NCBI GenBank assembly: GCA_018136815.1
Contig: CM030931.1
Coordinates: 4,346,148 to 4,410,147, forward strand
Source of the DNA: Isochrysis galbana
Taxonomy: Eukaryota; Haptophyta; Isochrysidales; Isochrysidaceae
DNA length: 64,000 nt
Direction of reading: 5' to 3'
This document shows, piece by piece, positions 27,356-40,180 of the stretch (position 1 is the first letter of the stretch; each line of letters starts with the position of its first letter). The notes under the pieces are model-generated. The model saw only the letters and a list, made by a program, of their open reading frames with translations. It had not been told where the DNA came from and did not search any database. The position numbers and the translations under genes were made by a program.

Positions 27356-30300
27356 ATGGGGCGGTGCAACGGCGGCGGTGGGCGGCGCCACGGCGGCGGC
27401 GGGTGGCAGCAGGGACAGAAGAGTGGGAACAAGGCAGGCAAGGCTGGCCACGGCAAGAGCGGCGCGCACGACGCATCCAAGAAGGCGGTGCGAGAGCCGC
27501 AGAGGCTGGACAAGCTTGGGAGGCCGCTCAACCACGGGCCATGGCGCAATGGGTACAGGATCGAAGCCAAGCCGGCAAGCGAGCAGGTGGAGCGCGTAGG
27601 CGTGGGCGACGCTGTAGCGGCGCGTCTGAAGGAGACGCTTGCCATCGCCCACGCCGGCGGAGCTGCGGGCGCTGCAGAACCAGAGGGCATGGGAGGCAGC
27701 AGCCGCAGCAGTGCGCCAAGTTTCAGCAGTAGGACAGGCGGTGCGATTGTGGGAATGGTGGCGGGAGGCGATCCAATCCACAAGTTGCTTGCATCCGCTG
27801 ATGAGTCGCCGTCTGGGCAGGGCAAGGACAAGGCGTGGTCTGAGTTCAGTCCTGCCGAGCGAGGGGCGGCGCAGATCCTGGGATATGATGAACGTTCATG
27901 GGATGCGGGAGAGGTGAGCTGCAAGTGGGCCGACCTTAGTCGGGCTGGGCGGGACGCGGCCGCCTTGCTAGGCTACACGCGGAAAGAATGGGATTCGGAT
28001 GCAGACGCAGTCATGGCCATGGTGGCAAGCGAATGTCTCGCCAGCCAGGGAGGCGCCGTGCAGGTGCAGACGCGAGGCGCACCAAGTAGTGAAATGAGCA
28101 GCACTGTGAAATCCTGCGAGACCAGCGGCGAGCAAGAAGAAAATACAACGTCGCGCACTGCCGCGGAGCAGATGGCATACCCCGCCAAACGGAATCCGCC
28201 GTCCGAGCGGGAAATTAGACGCGCGAGTGAGCGCGAAGACGCAGAGAGCCGCATGCTCTCGGCACATCAGCTCAAGCTCGAATCCGCTGGAGGTCCCTTT
28301 GAGAGGATGCGGTCCGCTCGCAAAGCTCTACCAATGTCGTCCTTTCGCGAGGAGGTGCTTGCACACGTACGAGATCATCGGACGGTCATTATCTGCGGCG
28401 AGACAGGCTGCGGAAAGTCGACGCAGGTACCGCAATTCCTGTTGGAGGAGGCAGTCGAGGCCGGACGGGGAGGCAAGTGCACCATCCTCGTCCTGCAGCC
28501 ACGCCGCGTCGCTGCGGTCTCTCTCGCGGCCCGAGTCGCTGCAGAGCGGTGCGAAGAGGGCGGCGTTGGCGGCGTGATTGGCTATCGAATACGGCAAGAG
28601 GCGCGGGCTTGCAGTCGCACACGCATCTGCTTCGTCACGACGGGTGTCTTGCTGCGCCGGCTGATAGCTGACCCCAACCTAGCTGGAGTCTCACATGTGA
28701 TTGTAGATGAGGCACATGAGCGCTCGGAGGACGGAGACTTTGCCTTGATGGTTATCAAGCGGATTCTTAACGTCCGCCCTGATCTGCGCTTGCTCCTCAT
28801 GTCGGCGTCTCTTGATGGAGGCGCCGCGCAATTGTTCTCCGATTACTTCGGAGGAGCTCCGATAATCAATGTTCCAGGCAGAACCTTTCCTGTGACGACC
28901 CTTTTCTTGGAACAGGTAGGTGCCGGCATCTTAACAGTATGTCGTGCCCATCATCTGGGTTGTCTAGCGGTCGCTCTGACGATGCTGTGGCGACTTTATG
29001 CCGTGCTGCTGATGCCGTAAGTGCAGCGACAGTCAACTTATCCTTGCATCGTAATTTACTACCTAGGCAAATCCCGCGCGCGGTTGCCCCGCATGCACCT
29101 CCTCCGACCATGAGCGACTGACCACGTCTTCGAGTCTAATCTTCAACCCTGCTGCCTGCTCCAGATCCTTGAGTTAACGGGCCATACTATCGACGAGCGC
29201 GAAGAATGGGCGCGAAAGCTGAATAGGGGACGAGGAGCGTCGTGCGGCAAAGGAGGTGGTCGGCGAAATGGTGGAGGCAAGGGTGGCGACAGCCGAGGAC
29301 TTCAAGGTAGCGCTGCAATTGAGCGGCGAGGGTGTGATGGAGACGAAAGTGATGTTACCGAAGCGAACAACGCACTTGCCTTCAATGGACTTGAGGAAGG
29401 CCTCATCGACGACGTCGATCTTGCGCCGCCTCAGCTTGCGGCCCGCTACGCCGGGTACTCGAAGAGTACCCTCGTGGCCCTCGCTGCATCTGAGCCGACG
29501 GCGATCAACTACGAGCTTGTCGTAGACCTCGTTGCGCTGATTGCCTCGCGCCACGACGCTTTGGAACAATGCGCACGCATGGCCTCTAGAAAGATTTCCC
29601 TCGCTCGGCATTTGTTGCCCCAGAGCTTGTCGCGAGGAGGGACAAGGGACACACGTGTAGATAGCGAAGATGCGAAGGGGGCGAGAGGAGAGAATTCCGA
29701 CACCACTGGGGCCTCAGGCGGCCGCAGCGCTCCGTCCTTGGCCGATGGACCAGAGCGCCGGCTCGACACCGATGGTATCGCCTACACAAGAGAAGAGTTC
29801 AAGGTACAACTCCTCGGCCTCGGCCACTACATTTTAAGGTTGCAGCTCGCAACGCCCGATGCACCCACTCCCTCACTTACCGAAGGCGTTTCTGTTCTCT
29901 GATCAAAGCTGTAGTGAGTCGCAACATTCAGTCCTAAAGTTGAATTGCTTGGATCAGAAGGACGCAGCACGCGCACTCACGTCTGTGTGTGCCGTCTCTG
30001 GTCGCAGGACTTCTACGGCGGCGAAGTTGAATGGGATGAAGCTCAGTCCAAGGAGGGCCGGCAACGCACGATGCAGAAGAAGCGAGCTGCCCCGCCGCCA
30101 GGGCTGGCCGTTTCAGCTCGTGCGTCCTCGCCTCATGAAGCGGCCAATGCAGCAGCAGCTGCATCAGAGCCTGCGCTGACGCAGGACCCAGCACAGGCCT
30201 CCGGGCGCCAGGGAAAGAAAGGCAATGCTGTTGGACGCCCTACAAGTGGAGACGCTCCGCCGAACGTTGAAGCAGTTGGCAGCGCCCACGGCGAGGCTAC

Positions 30301-32375
30301 GGGTGGAGCTGTTTTGGTCTTCTTGCCAGGGATGCGCGAGATTGAGGTCTGCGCCGAAAGACTCAAGGTGAGAGGCCTAGACGCTCATAACGTGGGATCC
30401 TGTCGTCAGCGACATGAAAGCGATCTAGGAGCGCATGATATGCTCTTATCATGTCAGTCCCCCCCCCCCCCCACACACACACACACACATTGTAGGCGTC
30501 CGGCTTGCCGTTGATGTTGGTGCCACTTCACTCGAGCCTGACGGCAGAAGCGCAACTCGCTTGCTTCGTGCGACCCCCGAGCGGTCTTACCAAGGTGTTT
30601 AAGCCGCCGGGATTGTGGTCGTTTGCTGCCCGTTGATGGAGAGGGTTCTCACTACTGAGACAAACTCAGTTCATCAGTCTCCCATGTGCTACGCAGGTTG
30701 TCCTCGCCACCAACATTGCCGAGACGTCCATCACCGTAGATGATGTCACTGCCGTGATCGACACTTGCCGCCATAAGGAGAACCGCTATGACCATCGCCG
30801 GCGCCTAGAAGCCTTGGTCGAAGACTTCGCACCGCGAGGCTGCATGACTCAACGGCGAGGCCGGGCGGGCCGAGTTGCCGCCGGCATGGCGTTTCATCTC
30901 ATCACCTCGCATCGCTACACGCTTCTTCCGGCGCAGCAGACAGCGGAATTGCTTCGAGTCCCCTTGGAGAGAGCAGCCCTACGTGCCAAAAGGCTGTTTC
31001 CGGACATCCCTGCTGCCCATACGTTGTCGGAGCTGCCGCAGCCGCCGTCGGCACAGGCTATCCGATCTGCGCTGGCAACGCTAATTTCTCTCGGCGCCAT
31101 AGAACCGGCAGTGGAGAGGGGAGTTGGGCGTGCCGCAGCACAAGAGGCTTTGACGCCTCTTGGATGTCATCTCGCCGTATTGCCGCTTGACGTCAGAATA
31201 GGTGCGCCCTTCCTCGAGTTGCCTCAGCGTGTTCGCCTTCGGCGCCGGTGTCCTTGCGCCGCGGCAGTGGCTGTTTTTAGTGGGCTAATTGCTGTGCGCA
31301 TCGAAGCTGTACGGCGCCTTGTCATGGATCCTCATATCGTCCCATTGCCGCTCATTCGCTTTTGCAGGCAAACTTGTTCTTCTCGGCGCAATGCTTGGCG
31401 CCAGAGATGCAGCCACAACGCTTGCTGCTACACTCACGCATCGCTCGCCCTTCTCCGCGGCGTTCGGTTCACCCGGCGTCCAAGCCGAAATCGATATGGC
31501 GAAGCTGCAGCTCGCCATTGGCGGCTCCGATCACTTGACACTGCTGAATGCATACGACAGTTGGAGGGCTTGCAAGTCGTCGAAGGTGCTCACTAGCGCG
31601 ACGCAATTGTAATCCTGCACCTTGGGCTTTGCCACACAACGCTCAATACTCGTCTCCGCATTTCTCCCTGTAGGAGCGCGCTGCCTTCTGCCAACAATTC
31701 TGGCTCTCCTTCAAACGTCTCGAAGCGATCGCCGCCACCAAAGAAGAGCTCAATGTAGCCCTGGCAGACATTGGTATGGGTAGCGGAGCCGCCGGGCGTG
31801 GACGGCCCACTAGCGGCCGCAGTCGAAGCGACCAGCCCCTGCCGGAGCTGCTCAAAGCGTTGCTCGTCGGTGCAATGTGGCCCCGATGCGCAAAGGTCGA
31901 GGCGCCTTCAGACTCGAGGGCACGGGGCCGTGGTGCGGAGGCTGACGCTCCGCCTGTGCCGCCAAAGATCAAGATCAAGGATGACACCGGCGTTGCCTCG
32001 GCCACCTTACATCCATCTTCTGTCTTGTACCGGCTCGCCCAATCGCTCCGCCCCGCGCACATCATCTATTCGGAAGCAACACGCGCAGGAGCTGATGGCG
32101 CTATCCGTTTAAGGGATGCTACGCCCATTTCCTCGTTCTCGTTGTTGCTGTTTGGAGGGCGTCTATATCATGACGCCAAGGCTGGCGTCATCGGCATCGA
32201 TGATGGGTGGATTCGATTTCGAATGGCTGCAGATGTAGCCGACCTCATTCTTGCTGCGCGACGACAGCTGGACGCGTTACTCAAGAAAAAATGGGAGGCA
32301 CCACAAGACGATACGAGTGCTCAGTCTGAAAAGCTAATTCGTGCTGTGCACGAGCTTCTTGCAATGGGCCGATGA
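27356..32375 (+). CDS. DEAH-box RNA helicase (DHX36/DHX57-like), seven exons
   Basis: Exons: 27356-28915, 29165-29803, 30008-30367, 30496-30594, 30697-31201, 31368-31585 and 31674-32375. All use GT-AG and join in phase, giving 1360 aa. The Gly-rich N-terminus carries two tandem 'W-x-L-x3-R-x-A-A-x-x-L-G-Y-x4-W' units (about residues 161-183 and 190-213). The helicase core has Walker A GETGCGKST (about 347), LQPRRVAA, DEAH in VIVDEAHER (about 451), motif III MSAS (usually SAT), VFLPGMREIE, VVLATNIAETSITV and QRRGRAGRV. HA2/ratchet and OB-fold parts follow (GSDHLTLLNAYDSW; GWIRFRMAADVADLILAAR). A 3'-5' ATP-dependent RNA or RNP unwinding role is expected. A Ser/Arg/Gly-rich insert in exon 2 is unusual. 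The ATG in the Gly-rich region was chosen because an upstream frame lacks ATG. Confidence 0.93.
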
Positions 32376-33272
32376 GACTGATCGACCGCTAGGCGCAGAC
32401 GTGTTGCACACATGTTGCGAGTCAGAACACCCTTTGCCGGCGACCAACACCCGGAACTCGTGAATCGGATGCATGCGCAAGAAAGCAGAACTCTACCCTC
32501 CGTAAATCCCGATGCAGTTACCACAGAAGAAAGACCGGAAGCGATTTCGTCATCTCGCGAATTGCCGACAGCCAATCCTACCACGTGTGGCCTGTATTTT
32601 TGTCGCCTGAGGGAATGCAAATGATGTCATGAATTGGTTCCATTTGGTAGCCCGATTTGATCGAACGCCCAATTGTGGCTGTAGCGCACAACCAACCGCT
32701 CTCCACCGCTCTCCAGCACACCGGGACGGGTAGCCTCAGCACCTCGCTGCTTTGGTAGCCGGCGAGCGGTATGTGCGCGGCGTCGTGCAAACGCAAGCTC
32801 GTCATCGGCCAGGGCCGCGCTCACGTCGTCCGCCCACCATTTTGGAGCCGATGTGTAGGATCTATCTAGGTCGTCAGGAGAAGGAGCTCTGCCTTCTTCC
32901 CCGTGCCCTACTGTCCTACCCATCCCCTTCCTACCCACCCCCTTCCCACCCACCCCTCTTGTTTCTGTATTCAACCGTCGTTTTGCATGCGTCTTGGTTT
33001 TCATAAAAATATTAGTAGTTGTAGTACCTACTATAGTATCATGGTATGATACAAGTATGAAGAAGTACCGGTGCATTCATATTATTAGCACTCTCTATGT
33101 TATGTGAACAGTATGAAGACGTACTAGAGTAGTACCATGAAGCAAGACACTCGCATGTGTAGCACGGGCCCATTTTTGGAATGCGCTCTCGCGGCCCCTG
33201 CCGCGTCTTCCGCACAGCCCTTTCCCTCCCCTCCGCGCTCCACCCGTTCTGTTTCCGCCGCCGCCGCCGGCG
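32376..33272. other. Intergenic between helicase and PGAM5-like genes
   Basis: No gene recognised. CT-rich and poly-C stretches around 32900-32960 and 33205-33260 precede the next gene. Confidence 0.45.
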
Positions 33273-34728
33273 ATGCGGCGCGTCTTTGACCTCAGCCGCC
33301 GGCTGCGGCACGCTGGCTGGCGTGTAGCAGCTCGTGGGTGCGAGGCGGGATGGGGCTCACGGCTTGCGGCCACGGGGGGTGCGCTCGCTACCCTCGCCGC
33401 CTCCGCCGCCCTCTCCACCGCAGCGTGCGACAGCAAGCATTACTTCCAGCCCTTGGCACCGTACCCTGAGTGGGATCCGAACTGGGATTTCCGTGGGCCT
33501 CCGCTAGGCCAGCAGCGCTCGCAGCCGTCTGGGCCAGTGCGTCACGTCATTCTCGTCCGCCACGCTCAGTACGACGAGCGTGAGCGAGACGACGCAATGC
33601 GTGTGCTCACACCGCTCGGCCGGCAGCAGGCGGAAATCACTGCCGAGAGGCTGGCAGAGATAGCTCGTGCGACGAGGGGCCGCGTGCGCATCCATTCGAG
33701 CACGATGACGCGCGCACGGCAGACCGCTGAGATCATTCGGGAACGGCTCGGCCCAGGTACGCTGTCTGGCTCTTGCCGCTCACGCCTTGCATTGTATCAC
33801 TGAATCTTGCGATTTGGTTGCTCTGATTCTATCCAATGGTGTGCCTCCGAATCGCGCGTCGCTTTGCCTTTCGACAGATGTGGTTGTGATGCCGCCTGAC
33901 CCAAACCTTGCCGAGGGCTGGCCAGCTGTGGCGATCCCTAGCCGGTCAATGGCGCAGGTGAGCAACGCAACACAGCGCGCAGTGGTGCCCAGCGGTTGCT
34001 CTAACCCAGTCATGGACTACGTATCTTGCTGTTCTAATGGGTGGCATCCATCTTTTTTATCCATAGGCCGAGGAGAGATTTCGAGACTCCGCACGAATTG
34101 AGGCAGCTTTCCGATCACTCTTCTACCGTGGGAGATGGGCACCTGATGGCCCGGTGGACTTGAAAGCTGCACCACGCGACGAGGTGAGTGTGTGGGACCA
34201 TTCCCCTAATCAACAAGTGCTCTGTTAGCTCCTGCTGCCGCACCATGAGGGGGCGTAGGCCCACTTGCGGGAAGGCGTTGTAGCTAGCGTAAGCTATCGA
34301 CGCGCTGACGTGTTTGCGGCATGCCCCCTCAACGATGCTTTGCACGTGTTGCTGCGGTCAATAATTCTTTCACACAAGCTCGTTCTCACCTATGCCTCAG
34401 GTGCATGAGTATGACATTGTAGTCTGTCATGCGAATGTGATTCGGTACTTTGCTTTGCGCGCGTTGCAACTTCCGCCTGAGGTACGTGCACTTTAGACGC
34501 GCTCTTTCAAGCTCGCTCTCTTGATTTGAAAATAACCACATCTCACGTCCCACGATCGTTGTGGCTTTGGGCGCGCAGGCATGGCTTCGCCTCTCCACAT
34601 TCAACTGTTCTATCACCTATTTGGTGGTGAGGCCGACAGGTGGCGTCTCCATGCGCAGCCTCGGAGATGTGGGTCACCTGCCGCTGGAGATGACCACATT
34701 TTCGCTACACAGAGGTCTCGAGTGGTAA
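33273..34728 (+). CDS. PGAM5: PGAM5-type mitochondrial serine/threonine phosphatase, five exons
   Basis: Exons 33273-33756, 33878-33957, 34067-34183, 34401-34481 and 34579-34728 join in phase at GT-AG sites to give about 303 aa. The Arg-rich N-terminus with a hydrophobic stretch ([17 protein letters not shown]) fits a mitochondrial membrane anchor. [11 protein letters not shown] segment resembles the WDxNWD multimerisation motif of PGAM5. The histidine-phosphatase domain has ILVRHAQY (catalytic His near residue 96), [40 protein letters not shown] and the second-His region [20 protein letters not shown]. In this family the RHG/RHA fold dephosphorylates proteins rather than phosphoglycerate and controls mitochondrial dynamics and stress. 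Complete and intact. Confidence 0.94.
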
Positions 34729-35900
34729 GAGTCATCGTGAGGAGTGGGCGCTCAACAGTCTTGGAAGTGTACCAATGTGATGAAGGCGTGGCCTTGGAAT
34801 CAAGTTCGGATGTTTAGCTTCTGAGCAACCATCCCGCCGTGAGCATATATGGCTACATGCAAGCATGCATGCAGCCTGTAATTTCAGCGCGAAAAAGTCC
34901 CTCAAGTTCTCGGGCAGAGCGAGGGCCTCTCAGCCCACAGAAGCAGGAGCTCTCGCCACGTCGGCATCTCAGCTTGTCCCGTATAGGGGCGTTTGGCATC
35001 AGACTAGTGACTAGTGCTAGAAATTTGCGGGTGCTGCTTTTGCACAGACTGGCATGTAAGGCTCGGCTGCCTGCCGTCCGCACTGCGTAGTGCGCAGCAT
35101 GCCTCCCATCTCCTATGCCGCTATACCCCAGCCCGCGTAAGCTGGCGCCAGCCTGCTTGCGCGCCGGCCCTAGTTGCAATATTCGCAGCCGCCATCGCCG
35201 TCGCGCATTCAGCCGCGGCTCGTGCACTCGATATTGGCGGGCGGTGAGGATACCTGTATTGTCACATGCTGCGCGCTCAAATCTCTTTGGTTTTGGTGTT
35301 TATCTTTTATTATACGGCTCCTGGCGGCAGGGCGAAGCTCCGCAGCAGCTCAGCAAGGCTGTAGGCCAATAGAAACGCGCGCATGGCTGCGTGGAGCTCG
35401 TGGATCTATCGCTAGCCGCGCGCCGCTACAACGATCAACGTAGAGCAGCACATAATCGAGCCGCGAAACGCAACGCCGCTGCACGGTACCTGCACGGCCA
35501 CTGCGTCGCCTACAGAAAACGTGCTAGCAGACGTATAGATAGGGCATGTGCATGTGCATGCAACAATAAACTCTCTTTGGTCATACATGGTGCGCAAAAG
35601 AGTCGCCTCGAACTGAATTGCTCCCCTTCATGACAAAAGATCCATGCTGTGCACGGATGGATGGAGAGGCGTCCGATGCATGAGATTGGGTGCACCCTAC
35701 TCCTCCCTCAACATATTCACACGCGCGATGGACGAATGGAAACACTGCATGCAACATGTTGGCACGTCAAAATACACGTGGCTCCGATGTCAAGCGCATA
35801 GGTAGTGTAGTGAAGAGCGAGTGTAAACGAGTGATGTACGAGGCCGAGTCGAGCAGCAGCCTACGTGGGCCGCATCTACTACGAAGGAGCGGCGTCCGAG
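34729..35900. other. Intergenic, no gene seen
   Basis: 1.2 kb with only short, unremarkable ORFs. A CATGCATG/GCATGCATGC run lies near 34855-34875 and GTGCATGTGCATGCA near 35545-35560. No repeat family member recognised. Confidence 0.5.
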
Positions 35901-35903
35901 AGG

Positions 35904-38900
35904 CTAGGCGGACGGTAACTCCTCGCCGACTTTTTCACGCGCACGAAGCGCCTCGTGCGTAGAGCAGTCGCACCCACAGCAGACACACAGCATGGCAAGT
36001 GAAGGGGCATGTGCCAAGCTCGTCGCGGGTTGATATCCCGGACAAGCGTTGCAGGCAGGGCATTGGCCACGCAGGACGCCCGCATAGTCCTCGCAGGGTT
36101 CGAGGGCGTTCTCGCGCGGCGCGGGTGGCCACGGCATCGATGCGGTCTTGAAGGCTTCCTCTAGCTGAGAGAGCGCCTTTGTGCGTTCGCGCTCGACCTT
36201 CCGTGCCCGTTGGCTCGTCAAGACGCGGGCTTCCCGCTCGCGTGCATCAACAGCGCTCATCTTCTTGGGTGTGGCAGAGCCCAGGGATGGCCAGACTGCG
36301 CACCCGCGGTCGGTGCGCACGATCGTTGCACTGCCGGGAGGCAGACCAACGGCGGCAAGCCCGAGCGAGCAGTCGTCCACTTGGGAATGAGCAGCGATGC
36401 CCCGCAGCCTACGCCAAGAGATGCGGTGGCGGGAGGCGGGAGGCTTGACTGCGGGTAGGCCGACGAGATACGGCAGGAGTCTGGGCCACGTGCGCTCCTC
36501 GGCCGCCGCGGCATCGGGTTCGTTGCCAGCGCGGCCGAGAAGCGAACACGCATGGTCGAGAGCGATGATTACGCCGCCAGAGCAGTGGCAACGGTAGATG
36601 GCCAACGCTGTCTCGTGCGTTAGCACTTCGCGTGCGGCCGAGAGACCGCCGTCGAGATATTCGCGCTCCGCACGCATCCACGACACCTTCTTCTCTTCCT
36701 TGAGCACCTCGTCCTCCTCGGATTCGGCCTCTAATGCCGCGACCCCAGAGCCGGTCGCAGAGAGCAACGGGCCGGTCGAAGAAAATGCGCGAACGAAACC
36801 CCGGCCACCTACGAGCTCCACCCAGCCGGATGCCGAGACGGCAGTCCCCGCCACGATGGAGCCAGCACGCAGGAGACCCATGACTTCAGAAGTGTACGAT
36901 GGCGCGCTGCGCACACGAACACCTGGCTGGCGCACCACCCGATACTCCTTCGTAGCGAACGAATCCTCGCCGACCGCAGGCGTCTCGTATAGGACAGGCT
37001 CGGATTCCTTGGGAACGAGCTTCCCCACGCGAGGATCGAAGATCATCTTGGGCTCCACAGACTGGCTTGCGTGCACCGCCTCGATGAGGACAACCGAAGC
37101 GTTTTCGACCTCGTCCTCCTCGTCCGGAAGCAGTGGCATTTCCGTCCCCCGTGTCATGTGGATGACCCGCCAACGCATTTGAGGCAGCACGGCCTTCCAC
37201 ACATCCATCACCTGTGCTGCTACTGCTGAGGGCGAGACGCTGGCAGGCCCACCCGCCTCGCTGCCGACGATCAAGAGCACGGCAGTCAGCATGGACGCCG
37301 GCGAAATGAGGCTGGCGAGCAAGCGTCGCTGTGCCGCCTTTTTTGCAACCGCGACGGCCTGCGCTGCCGCCTCGGGACCCAACCCGACCGCCGCGAGAGC
37401 AGCGGCTGACGGTGGGGACGGCTCAGCAGCCATCGCGTCGACCGCGCGCGTAGAGGCAGCATGCCGGATGGCTACACTGGCGAGGACAGCAGGCAGCAAG
37501 CTGCCCAGAATGGATGAGCGAAGAGCGGTCGGCGGCATAGATCGTGGCCGGCCGAATCCGCCTTGCGACGTGAACAAGCCGATGGGCGGCAACCTGAATA
37601 TCTCCGGCGGCAAATGCACCACGCGCCGCTTGCCCGGCGGCGACACGGCAAACTTGACGACGAGATCGCCTCGTTCGGCGCCAACGAAGGCGGCGGCTTC
37701 CTCCTTTGCCATCGTGGCCACCGTTTTCTTCTCGTTCAAACCATAGCGCAGTTCCTGCGTGTGTGCGTCCAACGAGTAGATAAGGCGGCCAGCAACTTGG
37801 GCGGGAGCCGCTCTGACCGGCGAGGTCCGGACCAACTGTTTAGTGGGTGCGTACCTGCTCCTTGTCGTCGAGCTCTCCCGTACCGCGCCGCGCATCCTCA
37901 CCCGCGGCCAGCAACGGCACGCCCTTGCCCCTAACAATGGCCTCCCCCCATCCGGACCGGTCGTATCCAAGCGCAGCCGCCAAGCAATTGCCCACCGCAA
38001 TTGCGTACCCATAGTTGCCCTTCTCCTTCTTGACCGGGCCTTGCCAGTTGCGCTCCAGCTCGAGGGTGGGCACGATGGCAGTGAAAAGTAGGGCCTCAGC
38101 AGGCATCGGCGACTCGTGGCGGTACCAGAGGTCCACACCCACACGTTCGTAGACGTCGTGCACCGTCTAGAGGGTCGCGCGGTGGCACATGAGAGGCGGT
38201 CAGTCGCGGACCACGCAAGCGGTCGGACAAACGCGCGAATGTTGACCCAGGAGCACAAGAGAGCCAACCCAGGAGCTCGCGCGCCGCCACGGAATCCAAT
38301 CGTCTCGACACTTATGTGCCCGCCTATATCTCTCCCATGAGAGTGTCACTATACCTGGTGCGTTATGAAGACGAGATCCGACTTGCCAGCGGTCGACACC
38401 TCACCCTTCTCTTTGAACCAAAATGTGGCACCTGGTGTTTCGCCTGGCCGAACCTTGAGCGTGAAGACGTCGTCATCCTTCCTCTCCCACCTGGATGAGT
38501 AAGTCCATGAGGTACCCGTAGCCGTTAGCGTGCGTGACTCTACGGACCCGCCGCGTTTAACGGTCTTGGCCTGGCAAAGCAGATGCGCGCCGCGTGCTGG
38601 CACATCGCGCACTTGGTCCCCAAGAAGAGGCCCCTCTTGTAGCGCTGATACTTGAGGCAACCGCAAAACATCTCCTCGAGGGAGAGGACGACCTGAAGGC
38701 CGATGCGGAGGGGAAGCCTTGATTCCGTGGCGAAGTGCAGCGCCTACCGCAATTGAGGCATATCTGAGATGATATTTTGGTTGAGGCCAACGCACCTCGA
38801 CACAACTTGGTGGCGGCTTGGTGGCCTCATCTGTCACCACGACTCCTGCTTCGTATTGAGCCTCGAGCCGATCGCGCGCTTTATCATAAGCCTGCAGTTG

Positions 38901-39800
38901 GGGACCAAATGAACGGCATGAGCAGGGCTAGGGCGGTGTTGGTCAGCTTGCACGGGGCCCATCTCGTATGCGTAGAGTGAATCCGTGCGACTGCAGCTTC
39001 ATCTTAACACCAGCGCCTCATGCGACGCGCCGCGCCGGCACTCGCGTCAGGCGCCTCGAGCAACGTGCGCTCACCTGTCGGGTCGCGGGCTCGCTCAGCA
39101 CTGCGTAGGCCTCCTTAACCGTGTGAAGCTGCTGCTCGGCGTCGAGACGCTCCTACAGCAAGTAGCAGGCGGGACTCAACGCACAAGCCCGATAGTGCAA
39201 TGAGCTGGGTTTGCGCCAGGAGGTACTTCCCCGTTGGCCCAGCTAAGGCAAGCCATGCGGCGGGCTAATCGCGGTGGGATGCGCGCCCGCTTCCCAACCT
39301 GCGCAGGTCGTGAGCCCATCTTGTCGGGGTGCAGTTTGAGCGAAAGCTTCTTGTACGCATCCTTGAGCTCCGCCGGCGTGCAGTACTGCTCAACGCCTAG
39401 CTCCTATGAGTGTACGACGCCAAGGCTTGGGGCTCACCATCGTAAATAAGAGAGCGCCGCAGCGTTGGCAGGAACGCCGCGCGCGCCGTGCCCTATATAC
39501 CGCATAATAGTCTCTGAACTTTGAAAACGGCAACATCTTGCTCCGGTCGAGGTCGAGCGCCGTTTCCTTGAAGGTGGGGTCCCTCCGCCTGCGCTCATCG
39601 AGCCGCCGCTTGATCTTCTCTATTTCCATCGCTGCTGCCGCCCTCTGTCGCTCAAGCGCCTCGGCTGAGAGCTGGATGGGCGGCGCGCCCGGCTTATTGC
39701 AATCGAGCACCCTGGGGGCAACCTTGGAGCGCAGCTCGGCCTGCGCTGCCTGGCGCGCGACCGCAGGGTCGTAGGCGACGAGGTTGTTACGGCCAGACAT
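35904..39800 (-). CDS. J-domain (Hsp40) protein with DnaJ C-terminal domains, membrane segment and SH3-like domain
   Basis: Exons on the minus strand: 39800-39501, 39403-39299, 39152-39075, 38891-38796, 38743 to about 38571, 38570-38355, 38166-37855 and 37754-35904, about 1040 aa. After a 95-residue Arg/Glu/Lys-rich leader the J domain reads FRDYYAELGVEQYCTP, LKDAYKKLSLKLHPDK (HPD near residue 125) and VKEAYAVLSEPATRQ. DnaJ C-terminal sheets follow: LQVVLSLEEMFCGCLK, FTLKVRPGETPGATFWF, SDLVFITHQ, YERVGVDLWYR, GAERGDLVVKFAVSPP. The long last exon adds a hydrophobic segment (about 37265-37330), an SH3b-like domain (RVRSAPSYTSEVMGLLRAGS, about 36800-36950) and a Cys-rich tail (CPACNACPG, CVCCGCDC). 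It should recruit and stimulate an Hsp70. The exon 5/6 junction lacks a clean in-frame GT donor: assembly slip or atypical intron. Confidence 0.82.
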
Positions 39801-39804
39801 CTTG

Positions 39805-40180
39805 GGGAAGGATGGGAAGCGAAAGAGAGGGAAGGGGAGGGAGGAAAAGAGGGGGAAAGGGGGGTGGGGTTTGGGGGGGCAATGAGGACGGGGAGAAGGA
39901 GGGAGAGAGGGAGAGGAGGGAGGGGAGGAGCAAAGCGGCGAGAGCCGCGCGCGGAGGTTGCGAGAGAGATCCGATCCACACCCTTTCTCGTTTCTCCTTT
40001 CTCTCTCTCTCTCCTCGACTTCTTCTCTCTCTCTCTCCGTCTCCCTCCCTCGGTATGTTCCCATGTTTCTCTCGCTCTACGAGATTATTGTAGAATCTCC
40101 GCCTCCTCGCCCGATCCCCATCCCCCCTTTCCCTCTCTTTCTTCTCGCCTCGTTCGTTCTTCTATATTAGGTCGCGTTCC
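39805..40180. promoter_or_regulatory. CT-rich upstream tract of the J-domain gene
   Basis: Immediately 5' of ATG 39800 the coding (minus) strand is a ~130-bp CT tract, and further upstream it turns to GA. Similar CT tracts precede many genes in this window. A promoter or 5'-leader role is inference; no TATA box was recognised. Confidence 0.4.

Noticed and set aside
34839..35640. Several 80-120-codon ORFs on both strands
   Set aside because: No motifs, no start context, overlapping on opposite strands; treated as chance.
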